NCBI GenBank assembly: GCA_026874595.1
Contig: CM049316.1
Span: 58,473,676 to 58,537,675, forward strand
DNA: 64,000 bases
Reading direction: 5' to 3'
Source of the DNA: Sipunculus nudus
Lineage: Eukaryota > Annelida > Sipuncula > Golfingiida > Sipunculidae
Of this stretch, positions 33,170-45,900 are shown one piece after another. The number at the start of each line of letters is the position of its first letter. Position 1 is the first letter of the stretch. Below the pieces are notes generated by a model, which worked only from the letters and a program-made list of their open reading frames with translations, did no database searches and was not told where the DNA came from. The position numbers and the translations under genes are program-made.

Positions 33170-33305
33170 TTCGTACTTGAGTACTCACAAACATATAATA
33201 AGTCACTATATATGACCAGCTCTGTATTCTATCCAAATATCAGAATATTTTCTGGGAGCCGATGTGAAGCACGTATTTCAGTCACCCCAGCAGGTGGATC
33301 TCACC
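33170..33305 (-). promoter_or_regulatory. LINE 5' UTR / internal promoter region
   Basis: 136 nt between the 5' end (GGTGAGATCCACCTGCTGGG at 33305) and the ORF1 ATG. A full-length 5' end starting with G and abutting the target duplication shows complete reverse transcription. Internal promoters are expected in this region for LINEs, but no element is recognisable. Confidence 0.6.
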
Positions 33306-33318
33306 TGAAATATGTCTA
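33306..33318. repeat. Target-site duplication, right copy (13 bp)
   Basis: Identical to 28428-28440. The sequence beyond it (ATTACCTGGAC) continues the pre-insertion locus. Confidence 0.95.
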
Positions 33319-34379
33319 ATTACCTGGACTCATTAGCAGTGTTTGAATTTAAAGTGATTGTCTAGCGTTAAAATTAAGTGATATTGCTCTGAATGAGATA
33401 CAGTCCGAGAGTTTTATATATTAACAGCAAACAAAAAAGTCTTCTGACGATGAATTTGTATTTATTACACTGAATAAATTCATAATTATTAACTCAGCTG
33501 GCTTTGTCATTCTGACCTATTGTGATGGTTCTATATATTACAGCAATCATACCAATCTCACAGCAAAGGGTTCATGAACTGCCCAGCAGCTTTGAATGCT
33601 AATTTTGAGTGATGTCAGATAATGATATAGGCAGTGATTTTGCATTTCACCATCATTTCATGGAATTATGTCAATTTTCAGACATATATTCATGTAATCC
33701 TGCAGTTTAAACAATATTGGGAAAGTTCCCCACAAATGCTCTTATTACAGTATTAATACATAACAAGCATCTTTATTTCCATCAATAATGCACCGATGTA
33801 CTTGAAAACAGCTAAGCATATTGATCTTAGATTACATCGGCAGTGCTATGTAAACCTTATTTGTTTAAATCTATGGTATAGTTGATTGTTATTCTGATAA
33901 TGACAGATGTATGTCATGCCAAAATGTTTGTTTTATAGTAACACTGGGATGTATCTGACCATATCTTGCTGAAAATAAAACAGTAAATTAAGTATATAAT
34001 GCAGTGGTGTATTTATCATGGTTATTTTCATGAATGTTACATACTAGCATACAAATAAATGCAAGCTCTAGTGTATATATAACGTGCATTAATCCTGTTT
34101 TATCAACATTAAAGATCATGAAGTGAACCTGCATTAATAAAAATGTGATAAAATGGATTCCTGATCTTTGTTTAGATATGTGTATTCATGGTTGGTAGTT
34201 ATCTGAAAATTACATGCAGACAACATAGGCAATACCCATGTTCAATAATGCTTGTTAGATTCCAGTGCAGTGGTACAATATTACTTAAAACTCTAAAACT
34301 GCTTTTCAGCTTGAAAACAAATGAACAAGTCGTGAACCATGTGAAGTTGAATTACTTCCCTCAGTTAAAGAGGACTACA
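33319..34379. other. No gene recognised; spacer of the decayed DNA transposon
   Basis: AT-rich and lacking domain matches. It lies between the converging YqaJ and DDE pseudogenes once the LINE is removed. Confidence 0.45.
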
Positions 34380-35480
34380 GAATTACACATTTTTGTATGA
34401 CAACAACACAGTGGCTATTTTGTCAATTGTTGGGATATCTTCAGCAGAGGTCATCAGGTAGTCAATAGGCAGAGTTCCTGATAATATCCTGTATTTGTTC
34501 CTTACTAGGCCTATGGCACGATCAACGTGTGTTCGAACATGTGCAATATTTCTTGTCCGTTCTATTTCAAGTGCTGGCAACTGGGTCCTCCCTGTGTGAA
34601 GTTTGGGAGTTGTACCTGTGCACATTTCAGGTCTGCACTTTCATGTATATCGAACCCTCTATTAGCAAGCACTTCTGTCTTCTGTCTTCTGACAGTAACT
34701 TTTCCTTTAGCCCGCTATGCTTTGCAATGTGCTTGTCACTGGTGTGACCACCCAAAATTTTGATAGGAAAAACACAGGTACCTGTGGTGTTTTATCAAGC
34801 AGAAACTTGACAATTTTGTGGTGTTTGTAGGTTCTCCATGTTTTAATCCTTGCCAAAAGGTTTGATGGCCTTTCAATGATATTAATAAAAAAGTTAATAA
34901 TGACGCATAATTAAAGTCCAAAATTATTCCTGAATTACATAGGCGTTGATAATCATATTTCTTCTCGCCTGACCAGAGGATGCACCTTCTGAGCCTGGTG
35001 TACATAACATGAATGACTGCAACGAAAGTGCGAGTAACATTGGATGGTGAAACATCAAATCTGTAAGCTGAGTCTTGTATGGGGAAGTCGTGATCAAGAA
35101 GCAGGGAATAGTTGGGTAACCCAGTGTAGAAGTGATCCCTTTTATTATCATTTTCAAAAGTTCCCTGAGGTTCATCTTCTCCATATTCTGATGCATTTCA
35201 AAGCTTTCTGACATATATAAGCCTCTGACACTCTGCAGTCACCTTTTTACAAACGTCACAGCTGCACTGTGGCTCATTTGAGGGTTTTTGTGCTTGAGCT
35301 GTATTCTTTTTCCTGTGTTTCAAAGACGCTGCAATATGAATCTTCATTTCTTCGTGAAGTGCTGGCGGCTTGCTGAGGCATAGGTACCGCTTTAGACATT
35401 TGACTTGCAACATTGATGTCCTCCTTTCGTTTCTTTTTCTGGTCTGGAGCCTGCAGTATCTGTTATATGGTTTAACCATA
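34380..35480 (-). pseudogene. DDE_Tnp_4 transposase pseudogene (ISL2EU/PIF-Harbinger-like)
   Basis: The minus strand reads, in shifting frames: about 35479-35198 a basic N-terminal part with a CSCDVCKK patch; about 35130-35080 'FYTGLPNYSLLL', the helix-turn-helix (HTH_Tnp_4) lead; about 35080-34990 'DSAYRFDVSPSNVTRTFV' then 'VMYTRLR'; about 34870 'FIERPSNLLARIKTW', typical after the first catalytic Asp; and at 34625-34383 'IAHVRTHVDRAIGLVRNKY' then 'ILSGTLPIDYL', the C-terminal DDE_Tnp_4 signature (normally RIHVER). Frameshifts and stops make it inactive. With the YqaJ pseudogene on the other strand it matches the two-gene plan of ISL2EU elements. Termini were not found. Confidence 0.72.
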
Positions 35481-38240
35481 TATATAGAAAATGATCATTT
35501 TAACCTGCAATCTGAATATATTCAGTACTGGATCAGTTGAAGGACACAACGGAAATTTTGCTATATCACTGATATTGCACAACCATTCCGCCAGAGGTCG
35601 TTTCCACTCAAAACAAGAGTCTTCCTGCCAGGTATTGTTGACTATTCTGGACTTTTCTAAACTGTTAAAATTTCAAATCAAAATTTATCACATTTAAAAA
35701 AAAACATGTTTACTATTCTCATGTGCATGCTTAGAAAATGTTACTTATTCAGTGAAGTCCTTAACACAAAAATACACGTTTATGAAATGCGGCTTTAAAC
35801 AATGAATAAAACCTGAGTGACCAGTTATGTGGTGCATCATTCCTTCGCTTTGCTCGAAAATAATTTCTATTTAAATATAAAAAAATACTTGTATGATACA
35901 CAATCAAATTTCACGTTACTTACTGTAATTGTAACAAGAGACATTTATGACATAAGTAGGTTAGAAGAGCCACAGTTAATTTTGGGTATCATTTTATATC
36001 TATTTTCAAATTTCACTCTTTATTCACTATAGTGTCGTCGCATATTCCAAAACTTGTTATTTCAGCTAAAAATTGAGAATTTAAAATGCGACTCGCTGAA
36101 ATAAGGAATATCCTTGTATAATATAAATGATTATCTTAACACAGATAGACCCTGATGATGCCATTATCACTTGGTTAAAAAATTACATAGTTGTGTACCA
36201 AAATTTAGTCCAGAAACACATATCGTGATAATAGAGGAGGTCACAATACGATAATAACAGCTGTTAAATACGACGATAATCCCTGATATCACTTATCCTC
36301 CCAACCTTTATCTCCTGTGACGTTTTCTTTTGAATTTGCAAATATTTAAGCTTAACTCTGAAAGGCCAGTTCGCTATAAATGATCTTATCCTGTATCATA
36401 TCATTTTATTAAGTTCTTTACTGGCAGATATGAAATAACCAGTAAATAAACAACTCGCATACTTCCTCAAGATTGCTGTTAGCTTAACTAAATCTCTAAT
36501 TCAATTGGATGAGCAACCCCCCCCCCCCCGCCATGAAATGAGGGGGTCAGTCACACCAAGCCGTATACAAAAACCTATTTTGCGCCCAGTCAGAAAGAAG
36601 CGCAGCCAGATAGGCACCTGTAGCAGGAATATGAACCAGATATAGCAGACATTATTCCAGCTATCTATGTTACATCATATGGATATAAACGCCACTGATC
36701 CTGAGAGACCAGTTGACAAGCTTCTCTCCCCCACCCCTTTCCTTCCCCGGGCACCCAAAAAAGTAGTTCGGCAGCGATTTATGGCTTCCACTGGGATCAT
36801 TATCACACTGCTGATCAGGTCTGTATCAACAGATTACTACACTGATGGCATTTAAAGTACCAGTAGGGTGGGACGAATACCCCTGAAAATGGCGTACCTT
36901 AAAATATTAAAAAGAATAAATGTTACAAAATCATGTTAATATGAATGAAAAGTTCACAAATATGTATACCATCAGAAAGAATACTGTACCAGGTTTAAAA
37001 TAACGTATACTTTATGGGGTCTTATATGAATTTTAAACAACTGTGATTGGTTTTACATATAGGGTTTTATTACGATAATGATAATTTAATTTCAATAAAA
37101 ATCGTAAACAAATACGACTGGGCCAGTTACCATTGCAATCAATGCTCTTTCTAATGGGTAAAATAGTGAAATACTCCTAAAATACAATATAGAAGTCTGT
37201 AACTTTAACGTCTGATCAGTGTATATAGTATATAAACGCAGCACAAACTCAATAGTGACGGACTAAGTGAACGGGCCAGTGAGGCACAAGTGCCGCCCAC
37301 GACATAATTTTCCTGACCAGGCGAGGACACGCACTGTCATGGTGGTGTTTCAGCTGACTGGCCGTCATAGCGCGCGCTTATATACTGCTATCCATGAATG
37401 AGTGTTGAGTGCAGAACAAAGACAGTTTGATTCGTATACCTGCCGGCCTTGACGTTTGTGAGTAAACACACTGAGTGATTGTTTATGCTTGTAAACGGAG
37501 TCCTTGTTTCAAAAGACATTCATGTTTTCTGTGGTTGCCATTCTTATGGGTAGCCGTGGGGGGGGGGGGGGGGACTTTGTAGTGTTTCGTATAATAAGGC
37601 ATACATTCATATATTTTGATATTAAAGAAGTATGCATAACGGGGTGTATGTATCAAGTGTGGCGGGAACACAGGGCATAATGTATGAACTTGAGACAAGT
37701 TAGTCTGTAGGACATAGAGTTATTTTCTTTGTCGAGGGCGAGAGGTAATTCCTTGTAAAGTCTGTGCAACAGTTGGGCGCCCATTGAGATATGTTAATCT
37801 TTTCTAAAACTCACAGATCAGATCCAGAAAGTAAGCTGGAAAGAAATATTGAGGCATAGGCATAGTTTACTAGAGGGAAACCAAAACCAAACCTTGTATA
37901 ATATTTTAGTAATTCATTAAAATCAAAATATGAGAAAACAGTCTATTTTTACAAAATCTCAAGCAATGATCTCAACCTTCACTGATGAAGGCCAAGGTCA
38001 CTGGTAACATGCTAAACATAATTGACATAATCGACTGTAATCGACTGCATTTCCACCGGCTATCCAAAGGACAAACCAAACCAACTTTAGGGGGTAATAA
38101 TAGCAAAAAGGCCATTTTTCAATTATATTTTAATGATAAGTAATCATTTGTAAATTACTTTAAAGAAACCAAAGAATGAATAATCTTTCTCTTTTCAGTT
38201 CTATCAATATCAGATATGAAGTTATATCAATTCCAGATAA
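35481..38240. other. No gene recognised
   Basis: AT-rich intergenic sequence with C and G homopolymers (near 36519 and 37560). A 'GGCCAAGGTCACTGGTAACATGC' type phrase, written here only in part, near 37990 recurs at 58425 and loosely at 54100, marking a dispersed repeat. No convincing coding exon was seen. Confidence 0.45.
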
Positions 38241-38670
38241 AGTGTTGGATGTTACATGCGTAAGGCATGTTATGGTGCACTGAATTTAATTAGCCTGTTC
38301 AAAAAGGTCCGTTTCGCTACCCTAGGTTTCACGCCTCCGTGCATGGTAGCGATCGTCAGGGTTTCATGCTATCGTATAAATGTAAAACTGGCCATTTTCG
38401 TTATACATCCTGTGAACAAGCTCTTAGAATCAGGCTTATAGGGCACTGTTGAATTCGTTCGGCACTCATTTACTACGAGTATATATATATATATGCCAAT
38501 AGCATATATGTTTGCAGAATGAATTCAATAGTGCTCTATAAGCGGGATGCTAAGAGCTGGTACATAGTGATTATTTACGAAAATGTTCAGTTACACATTA
38601 ACACGTGTTTTCATGCATTTGCAATCTTCAGATGTGATCTGTCAACGGTTGGTGCGGTTATGAAGTTATG

Positions 38671-38935
38671 TGTTGACGCACTCGGCCATGGTCAAATGGA
38701 CCACGACCACCTGACCAAAGTTATGTGTCCATAATGTCGACCCAAATGGACCATGACCACCTGACCAAAGTTATGTGTCCATAATGTCGACCCAAATGGA
38801 CCACGACCACCTGACCAAAGTTATGTGTCCATAATGTCGACCCAAATGGACCATGACCACCTGACCAAAGTTATGTGTCCATAATGTCGACCCAAATGGA
38901 CCATGACCACCTGACCATGGCTTAGTGCGTCAACA
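38671..38935. repeat. 50-bp minisatellite capped by 24-bp inverted repeats
   Basis: About 4.6 copies of a 50-bp unit (phrases ACCACCTGACCAAAGTTATG and GTCCATAATGTCGACCCAAA) are enclosed by arms 38671-38694 and 38912-38935, which are reverse complements at 22 of 24 positions (core TGTTGACGCACT). Inverted termini around tandem units recall MITEs or Helitron-like elements with internal minisatellites in bivalves. No target duplication is evident. Part of the unit, TGTCCATAATGTCGACC, recurs at about 39355, inside the gene B upstream block. Confidence 0.7.
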
Positions 38936-39239
38936 TGGGAATTTGGGCCTGATTGAATCCGAACTCCCTACCATTTGTTCTGTGTATTTTGAAATTGGTC
39001 ACTATTTCATATTTCATAAAAATTTGACTCGGTCATGCCATATATGAAATGATGTCTGCGATAAAATCATAACTCAAAATATCAGTTTGTTGTATCATAT
39101 TTATAACAGTGGGCCTAAATACATTATGTCAAATAATTTGCAATAACCAGTATATTTAAACAATAATAAACGGATGTAATCATGTGAACTGGTGGTTATG
39201 CTTTAAAAATAGTTTTAACGTTTTTTAGCATTAAACCAC

Positions 39240-39840
39240 AGCGGTTTAATTTTAATGAAATATCCAAAGGAGGCCAGACTTTGATTACATATAAGTAAAA
39301 ACACAGGTTATATCACGGACAATGTTTTGGGTAGTTTTTTCTCTTAATATTGATATGTCCATAATGTCGACCGTTGACATCCGAGTTTGAGTGTTCGCAA
39401 AATGGCAGCCCCAACAAGCGGTATCGAGAAAGTGGGAGAAAAAAAACAGTTCGACAATAAAGGGAGCGGGGATGCAATGACTCGCAGGAAAGCATCCAAG
39501 CAGGCGAGAATCTATATACATGTATCTGCCGAGAGAGTTAGTGACAAGGGGAAGTGTATCTGCACCTTTTAAAGTGGAATGACGCTTTTTTCGACCACAT
39601 ATCGACCTTCGACGATTATATCCGCTTACACTATGTTGCCGCGCCATCGATCGAGGGTTAAAAAAAGTGCAAGCGAGTGTTATGTGAAAGTATTTATTAT
39701 TTAATATTAGCAGGCTTGTCATGTGCCTGACATGAGCCGTTATTTAACGTGTTTTATACTATAGCTATATCTAGATCAAATACTAATGTATTTTCAGTAT
39801 ACGTGTTGTTTATGAATGACTTAATATCTTTTCAGGAAGG
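39240..39840. repeat. Segmental duplication block, upstream of Ly6 gene B
   Basis: Counterpart of 2120-2720. It differs by substitutions and small indels, and around 39355 it has the minisatellite-like 17-mer in place of the gene A sequence. The solo LTR seen upstream of gene A is absent from this locus. Confidence 0.75.
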
Positions 39841-40194
39841 CATGTTTCATTTAATAAATAGCCCAGCTGGTTCATTGTATATAGAGATTCCATCTCTTTA
39901 TATATATTGAACCAGCATTGCTATTCTCTATATAATATATCCCGCACACAAAATAAGGCCATCAGTTCTCTCGTGTTGCATGCAAAGGCGCCGTGCCGAC
40001 ACGTGGTGGGTAGCACACACAGGCTGGGGGTTTTAATAGAACAGAAGAACTGGAATAATTAATTTTATGTAAAACCTATATATAAATATCAATGGAAGGT
40101 GTTTTGATAACGGCAATTAACAGTACACAGTATAATTAAGTCAACAGCTGGGTAACCACCCCTGCATGTTCGTGTACTTTCAGAAGTTGGCAAA

Positions 40195-40240
40195 ATGGCG
40201 TCATCCATGGTGTTCTTAGGACTGCTTGCTTGTGTCGCAG
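40195..40240 (+). CDS. Ly6 gene B exon 1 (signal peptide)
   Basis: 46 coding nt ending GCAG before the donor GTAGGT, phase 1. It is preceded by the leader TGTACTTTCAG shared with gene A. Confidence 0.85.
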
Positions 40241-42857
40241 GTAGGTAGATGCATTACATCTTTGCAACAAATTAGAAACATGTCAGTAAAATACGAATAA
40301 AGAATTCTGATATTAAAGGAAAGTTTTGCATATTAAGGTCTTTGGGCTGTTTGTAGAAAATTTCACTTGTTATTAATATACCGGTATATAGATATAAAAT
40401 ATATTATTATTATATAAAAATTATTAAATGACAAATTGAAAAAAATATATATAAACTAAGATTTTTTTTAAATATATATATATATAAATTCATTGGGTAA
40501 AAAATAAAATTTGTTTTTACTTGACATATATTAGGGGATTCTATTATAATTGTATTTAAATTCTAATTTAGAATATATTAATATATTTCATTAGTCTCAA
40601 CTGCTGCCAAGAAGAAATGAGATATGAACCTAGCAAATTATAAAAAAATATAGTTCTTTAATCATTGTAGTCACATACAGTCACACGTTACGTTAAATAA
40701 GCTGTAAATCTGACTGCCGTATGAAAGGGCTAGTAATTTTTTTGCATCTTTGGTGTCATAATTACCCTTGATTTCTTTATTGTTAAAGTTTAATACAACA
40801 GGTATCCCTATATATTCAGTTTACGGGAATTCATTAATAAAATATAAATATCGATAAATATTCTTGAATATTTGTAATTATAAAACATGAATATAAATAT
40901 TCTATTATGAGAGAGTATGTAAAAATGCCTCATAATGAACCAAGGACCGCAATTTTGTGATGAAACCAAAATATACCACACATCTACCTTGAAATACCTT
41001 CAATACTTTCACAACCTTCATTGAGGTGATTTTCTCCCCCCCCCCCCCCCCCCCGATTAAGAAATGTACACCCTCTTTTTTAAGTTTACAAAGGACAACT
41101 TATACCGGATATCAGTTATTGTCAGATCAATCGATAATCGCATAGGTTTTTGTTTGAGCCATCGATGATCGAAGCCCTGAATTTATTACTTAGTATGGAA
41201 TTTGTGTGGACTAGCAGGGCCTATATACTTCAAGATGTGACAACAGTCCCAAGGAAAACTGCTCGGTGATGGCCAGCCAAGCTACTACGACGATATCGCT
41301 GTTTTCAGCCGGTAATCTTAATATAAGGCTACGTGTGCGTCGAAAAGAATACATGTGATGCATATAATACATGATGCATAATTTACAAAGCGGACATCCC
41401 ATCTCTCTGTTGACCGTCGTCATTTCCTGCGTCTCGCAAGACTTCGCGGTCAATCACATAACCCGTGGAGGGGGGGGGGGGGAGCATGTTTTTATTTCAA
41501 GAAACATGCACGGAGATTGTTTTCTCACATGATGGATGTGTTTTGAAATTATACACAAACATTTTCATTGGTTGGTCTAGATTAATTTAAATGGCAACGT
41601 GTCTGTAAGCAGTGGGGCGCTGGTAAAAAATGAAGAAAGTATTGATTTCTCATTCGGATATTCAGTGAAATATAACAATGTTTGACACTCGGCCATCTCG
41701 GGAAACCTCGTAAATGTCGGAAGGACAAAACAACTCTTTTAATCGAATATGTTAATTTCACTTTGATGATTCTATACTAGTATTTAGATAGACTTCCTGA
41801 TAGGCAGCCTTATATGTTTTTATTTTAAATTGGCAATTGGTGGGTGGTTATGTTTTTGCCTGCGTTTGTTTGTGTCTATGTTTTTCTGTTAGCAAAGAAA
41901 CAGTTGATTAACTTTTTGTGTTGATCAGGATCACCATCTTGATCTGGAGAAATTTTTTTAAAGGAAAATGCTGAATTTCTGACAATGCCGTATGAGGGTA
42001 ATGAGCAGCCTTCGGAGGTCAGCGCTCTCTGAGTGTGAATTTCTAGTTCTGCTTAGTGTGATCAGAATTATGTGAAAGTAAGCGCTCTTTTTGTGACTCA
42101 AAATATGTAGAAAATATATCCTGTTTGTGAATGGAACCCCATGCATACAGCTGACTGTTCCCACGACCGTCGCTCTAACTAGATTTAAACAAAATGTTTT
42201 TTTTTTAATTTGGGTCATTTATCAAACTCAATTGTACCACAAGATCCTAAATGTTGTATATTATCTTGTCAACCCCTCTATACCTGATCCGCTTCCACTT
42301 GAACGCAGGTGTCACGTGTTAACACAACGAAGAGGCCGATGGAGGATTTAGGAAAAGGAGGGGTCCAATCCAGGAGGAATAAATACAAAATCTCCTGATC
42401 CGGAATAAGAGGGTGTTCCAGTCCATAATATTTTGGTCTTGAAGCCTGGAAAAAAAGGATGCGCCCCGCCCCCCCCCCCCCCCCCCCCCCCCGGATCCGC
42501 TTCTGATACGAGACTTATTTCACAGGATATATCCTGTAAGCAAGGAGTTCCAAGTGAAATCCCTTGCAAACCCCCGTCATTAAAAAAAAAAAACAATCCA
42601 ATAGGGCTGGGTATCGCATACAAATTTCGAATCACAATATATTGAAATATTTGGTAGCGTATTGCGATATTTACATTATATTATATTAATAGGAAATAGA
42701 TGTGCTTTCTATATATATATATACAGAATATATTCAGCATTGCAACCTCTGTATTGAAAAAAATCCACATTTTGCGTAACAAAAGCGACCAAACACAGAT
42801 TGGTCTGAACAAGCGTAATGAGCTTATTTCAAAAGCCGACACTCCTAAAACCAAACC

Positions 42858-42933
<76 letters not shown>

Positions 42934-45900
42934 CAACTATCCAAAAACCTTTCTCCCTGAATGTAACAGTCCTGGCCGTGTCTGTTGCCATCAAGTTCCA
43001 TCCAGGGTGCCACGAGGTGCACATGTATTTTTGTGTCAAGGACCATGTTCTGTTCCGTTCGTTTCAAAGAGAACATGGACGCGGCACGACCACTGACGTT
43101 CATTCACGTCTCCCTGTGGTGTCTACGGTAAAGGTCACGTCCTACCAAGTCTTCCCACGACCTTCAAAAACGTGGTGAACCGTAGACAGAACGTGGTAAG
43201 TGAGACCTAGGCTTCACGGGCACTGTCGGTTATCAGTGACGCTAAAAAAGGTCAGTTCGGAATCTATGATATCTATAATATCTAAATTTTCTCTTTTAAA
43301 TTTCAGGCCAGGTTAGGAGGTGCTATGTTTGTTCCCATAACCGTCAGGATATCCCTGGTCTGAACATCCCCTCTACCCATTCTTCCTGTGGGGATCCCTT
43401 CAACCCGAATGGTGTGCCACATGTGAAGTGTACGAAAGACTGTTACGTGAGTAACTTTGTCTCATTCATGTGTATACTTATATGTTTTATGAAACATATT
43501 TTTAATTTTAAAAAATTGCCTTCTAATGAATGCAAGCCACCGCCATTTACTTATTCGACCTTAATTCCCAGTTTCATTCGTGCATAAGTGACCGACTGCA
43601 ACAGATTGCACAATGATGTTCCTTGATCCTGATCATTTGACGGATCCACACCAAAATCTATTCTTTTTTTAATGACCAATAAGTTAAAAAGGCCATGAGA
43701 ATATTTTGAGGTTCTGTTCATGATGGCGTGGGTTATGTTGTGAACTCACACACACGAACGGGGATGAACGCATAACCGCCTGGTATAGGCAAATAGGGAG
43801 TAACGATTCACCTTTGCATCAATACATTTCGATACAAATTCAAATGTTTTCGGTTTCATCAGATGTCCCTGTATCAATACGTTGACGTTAAACGGCCATC
43901 CTACTGAAAGCAACCAACTAAACTGTTTAATCGATTTAACATGTGAACTCCAAGGCGAAATATGATTGGCCATAAATCAGATAATCCTGATCTGATTGGC
44001 TAACTGCCACACGATCAAACCACTTAAAGGGGCTGTTTCATTATTCATTATTCATTATTCATGAAGCTTCGAGTCGTCGTCATGGTGAATTTGGATAAAG
44101 AACCGGCTTCTGTGGCTCAAAGCCTGGAGATCGTGATTTTTATGAGATTTTTTCACGGTCGGCCTCCTTCCAGGCTGAGCGCTCTGCAGGCTTAACGGCC
44201 ATGTTTCACTCACAAACGAGTGCACCTTTCGCGGGTTCCTCGGTGGTATGATCCAGAAATGAGGACGATTACACACTCATGACCCACAGATGCAGTAGGC
44301 ACCGGGCCTGTTTATCACAAGTAGTCCGAAACTCGAATGGAATTCTGCAGATGCACATATACCTAGTTAAGTTATGATTAAAAAATGGAGGCGATTACCT
44401 CCAGCAAAAAAATGTTTAAAAAAATAAAATACAAAACAAACTTGGATAAAGAAGGGCAGTGACTATATGTGTACTCTAATGCTACTTATAAGTATCATAT
44501 TGTGTGTCGTGTACCGTATCATATCGTGTATCATATCGTGTATCGTATCACATGGTGTATAGTATCGTGTGTCATTTCGTGTATCGTATCATGTCGTGTG
44601 TTGTATCGTGTATCGTATCGTGTTGTCTGTGTATCGTATCGTGTATGGTATCATGTCGTGTTGTATTGTATATCATATTGTGTATTTCATCGGGTATCTT
44701 ATCATGTGTCGTATCATATCATGGATCATATCGTGTTGAGTGTCATATTGTGTATCGTATCTTATATAATATATCATTTATTGTATCGTTGCAATTGCCG
44801 TATCGTGTATCGTGTATCGTATCCTGTCATGTGTCGCATCGTTTATCATAGTGTATCATATCATCTATCATATTGTGTTTCGTATCGTATCGTGTATCAT
44901 ATCGTGTATAGCATCGTGAGCGAAGTATCGCTATGCGTATCGTTTAATGATAGAACGTATCGTTACAGTACCATAATCGTAATACCCCTAATACAAAGCA
45001 AATAAAAAGCATGGATTGTTGAATACTTGGCAATACTTGTAAAGCTATAATAACTGCTTAACGCAAGACCTCGTAATAAATATCACAACAATATTGACAA
45101 ATCAATGTGTGACCCAGTTTTCAAAAGTGAATGGGCGATGACCGGCTGCAGCGCTTCATTTTCAGGTCTTTCCTGGAAACAGAAGATTCACGTTGTCACC
45201 TTTTGTTGATCCGGTTTATTCTTAGTGATAATGAACTTGTTAGCAGTGAGATATTGCCAAAAGGACTAAAATATTTGTCTTCTCAGGAAGATTTTCAGTG
45301 CGATTTCGATACTACAAGTACTTCCACTCTGACATCTTCGCAGGCTCTCGTATTTGGGAGGGAGGAAATAGCGTTACATGCAATTATTTAGGTAAGGTAA
45401 TCTTATTAGCATCCAGAATACGGACTATGCCTTGATGTGATTGGCTGATGCAAAGTGTGACATTTCGGAGAAAGTTTAGAAATGATATATAAATCTTGCT
45501 ACAGTCATTTCTTCCCTTCCTTGAAACTTGGGACTGACAGTGTCAGAAATACTTGTGGTCTAGAATTTTTGTCACGTGGGGGGGGGGGGGGGGGGGGGGG
45601 GGGTCCTTGTGACTGACGTCACTGCAGATTTGACACAGCTCATGGAGGAGCCGACAGGGCACTTGTAATAACATTATAACAAATAACAAAACCTTTATTT
45701 TTGTGAGGAATTTTTTTTTCTAAATCAATGTAAAATCTTAATTAAATTATAGGCACATGTGCTGTTATATCGTAATATGATAAGCTTGGAACACGTTTGC
45801 TTTTTTCTCGTGTTTATTGCCACGCGGGAATTGAATGAACGCATGAAGGTACTTGCATGCCTTCAAGTTGGCTCTCAGCCTCGATTTTCTGACTTATCTA

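Larger units (their letters stand above)
28441..33305 (-). mobile_element. Full-length APE-type non-LTR retrotransposon with 2A-bearing ORF1
   Basis: 4865 bp between perfect 13-bp target duplications. On the minus strand it runs from a 5' end GGTGAGATCC, through a 136-nt leader, ORF1 (33169-32180) and ORF2 (32179-28601), to a 160-nt 3' UTR ending in AATAAATTTC and (TTC)n. Neither ORF is frameshifted and all catalytic motifs of endonuclease and polymerase are present, so the copy is young and possibly competent. There is no RNase H domain. The 2A motif, APE endonuclease and C-terminal CCHC knuckle place it in the broad CR1/L2/Ingi-like part of APE LINEs; the exact clade needs a phylogeny. It is inserted in the older ISL2EU-like element, antisense to the YqaJ pseudogene. 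Confidence 0.95.

Noticed and set aside
42858-43178. Open frames made of Ile-Tyr repeats across (TA)n tracts, here and at 3519, 7371, 10834 and 18731
   Set aside because: They are produced by dinucleotide repeats having no stop in those frames; no domain, splice or conservation support.
44469-45005. 178-codon + strand open frame (VSYRV-type)
   Set aside because: It lies on the TATCGTG-type array; composition is wholly explained by the repeat, and the equivalent gene A intron lacks it.
45131-45391. 86-codon + strand open frame as a possible exon
   Set aside because: An acceptor-like TTTTCAG lies inside it, but no partner exon, domain or counterpart in the duplicated gene A locus was found.
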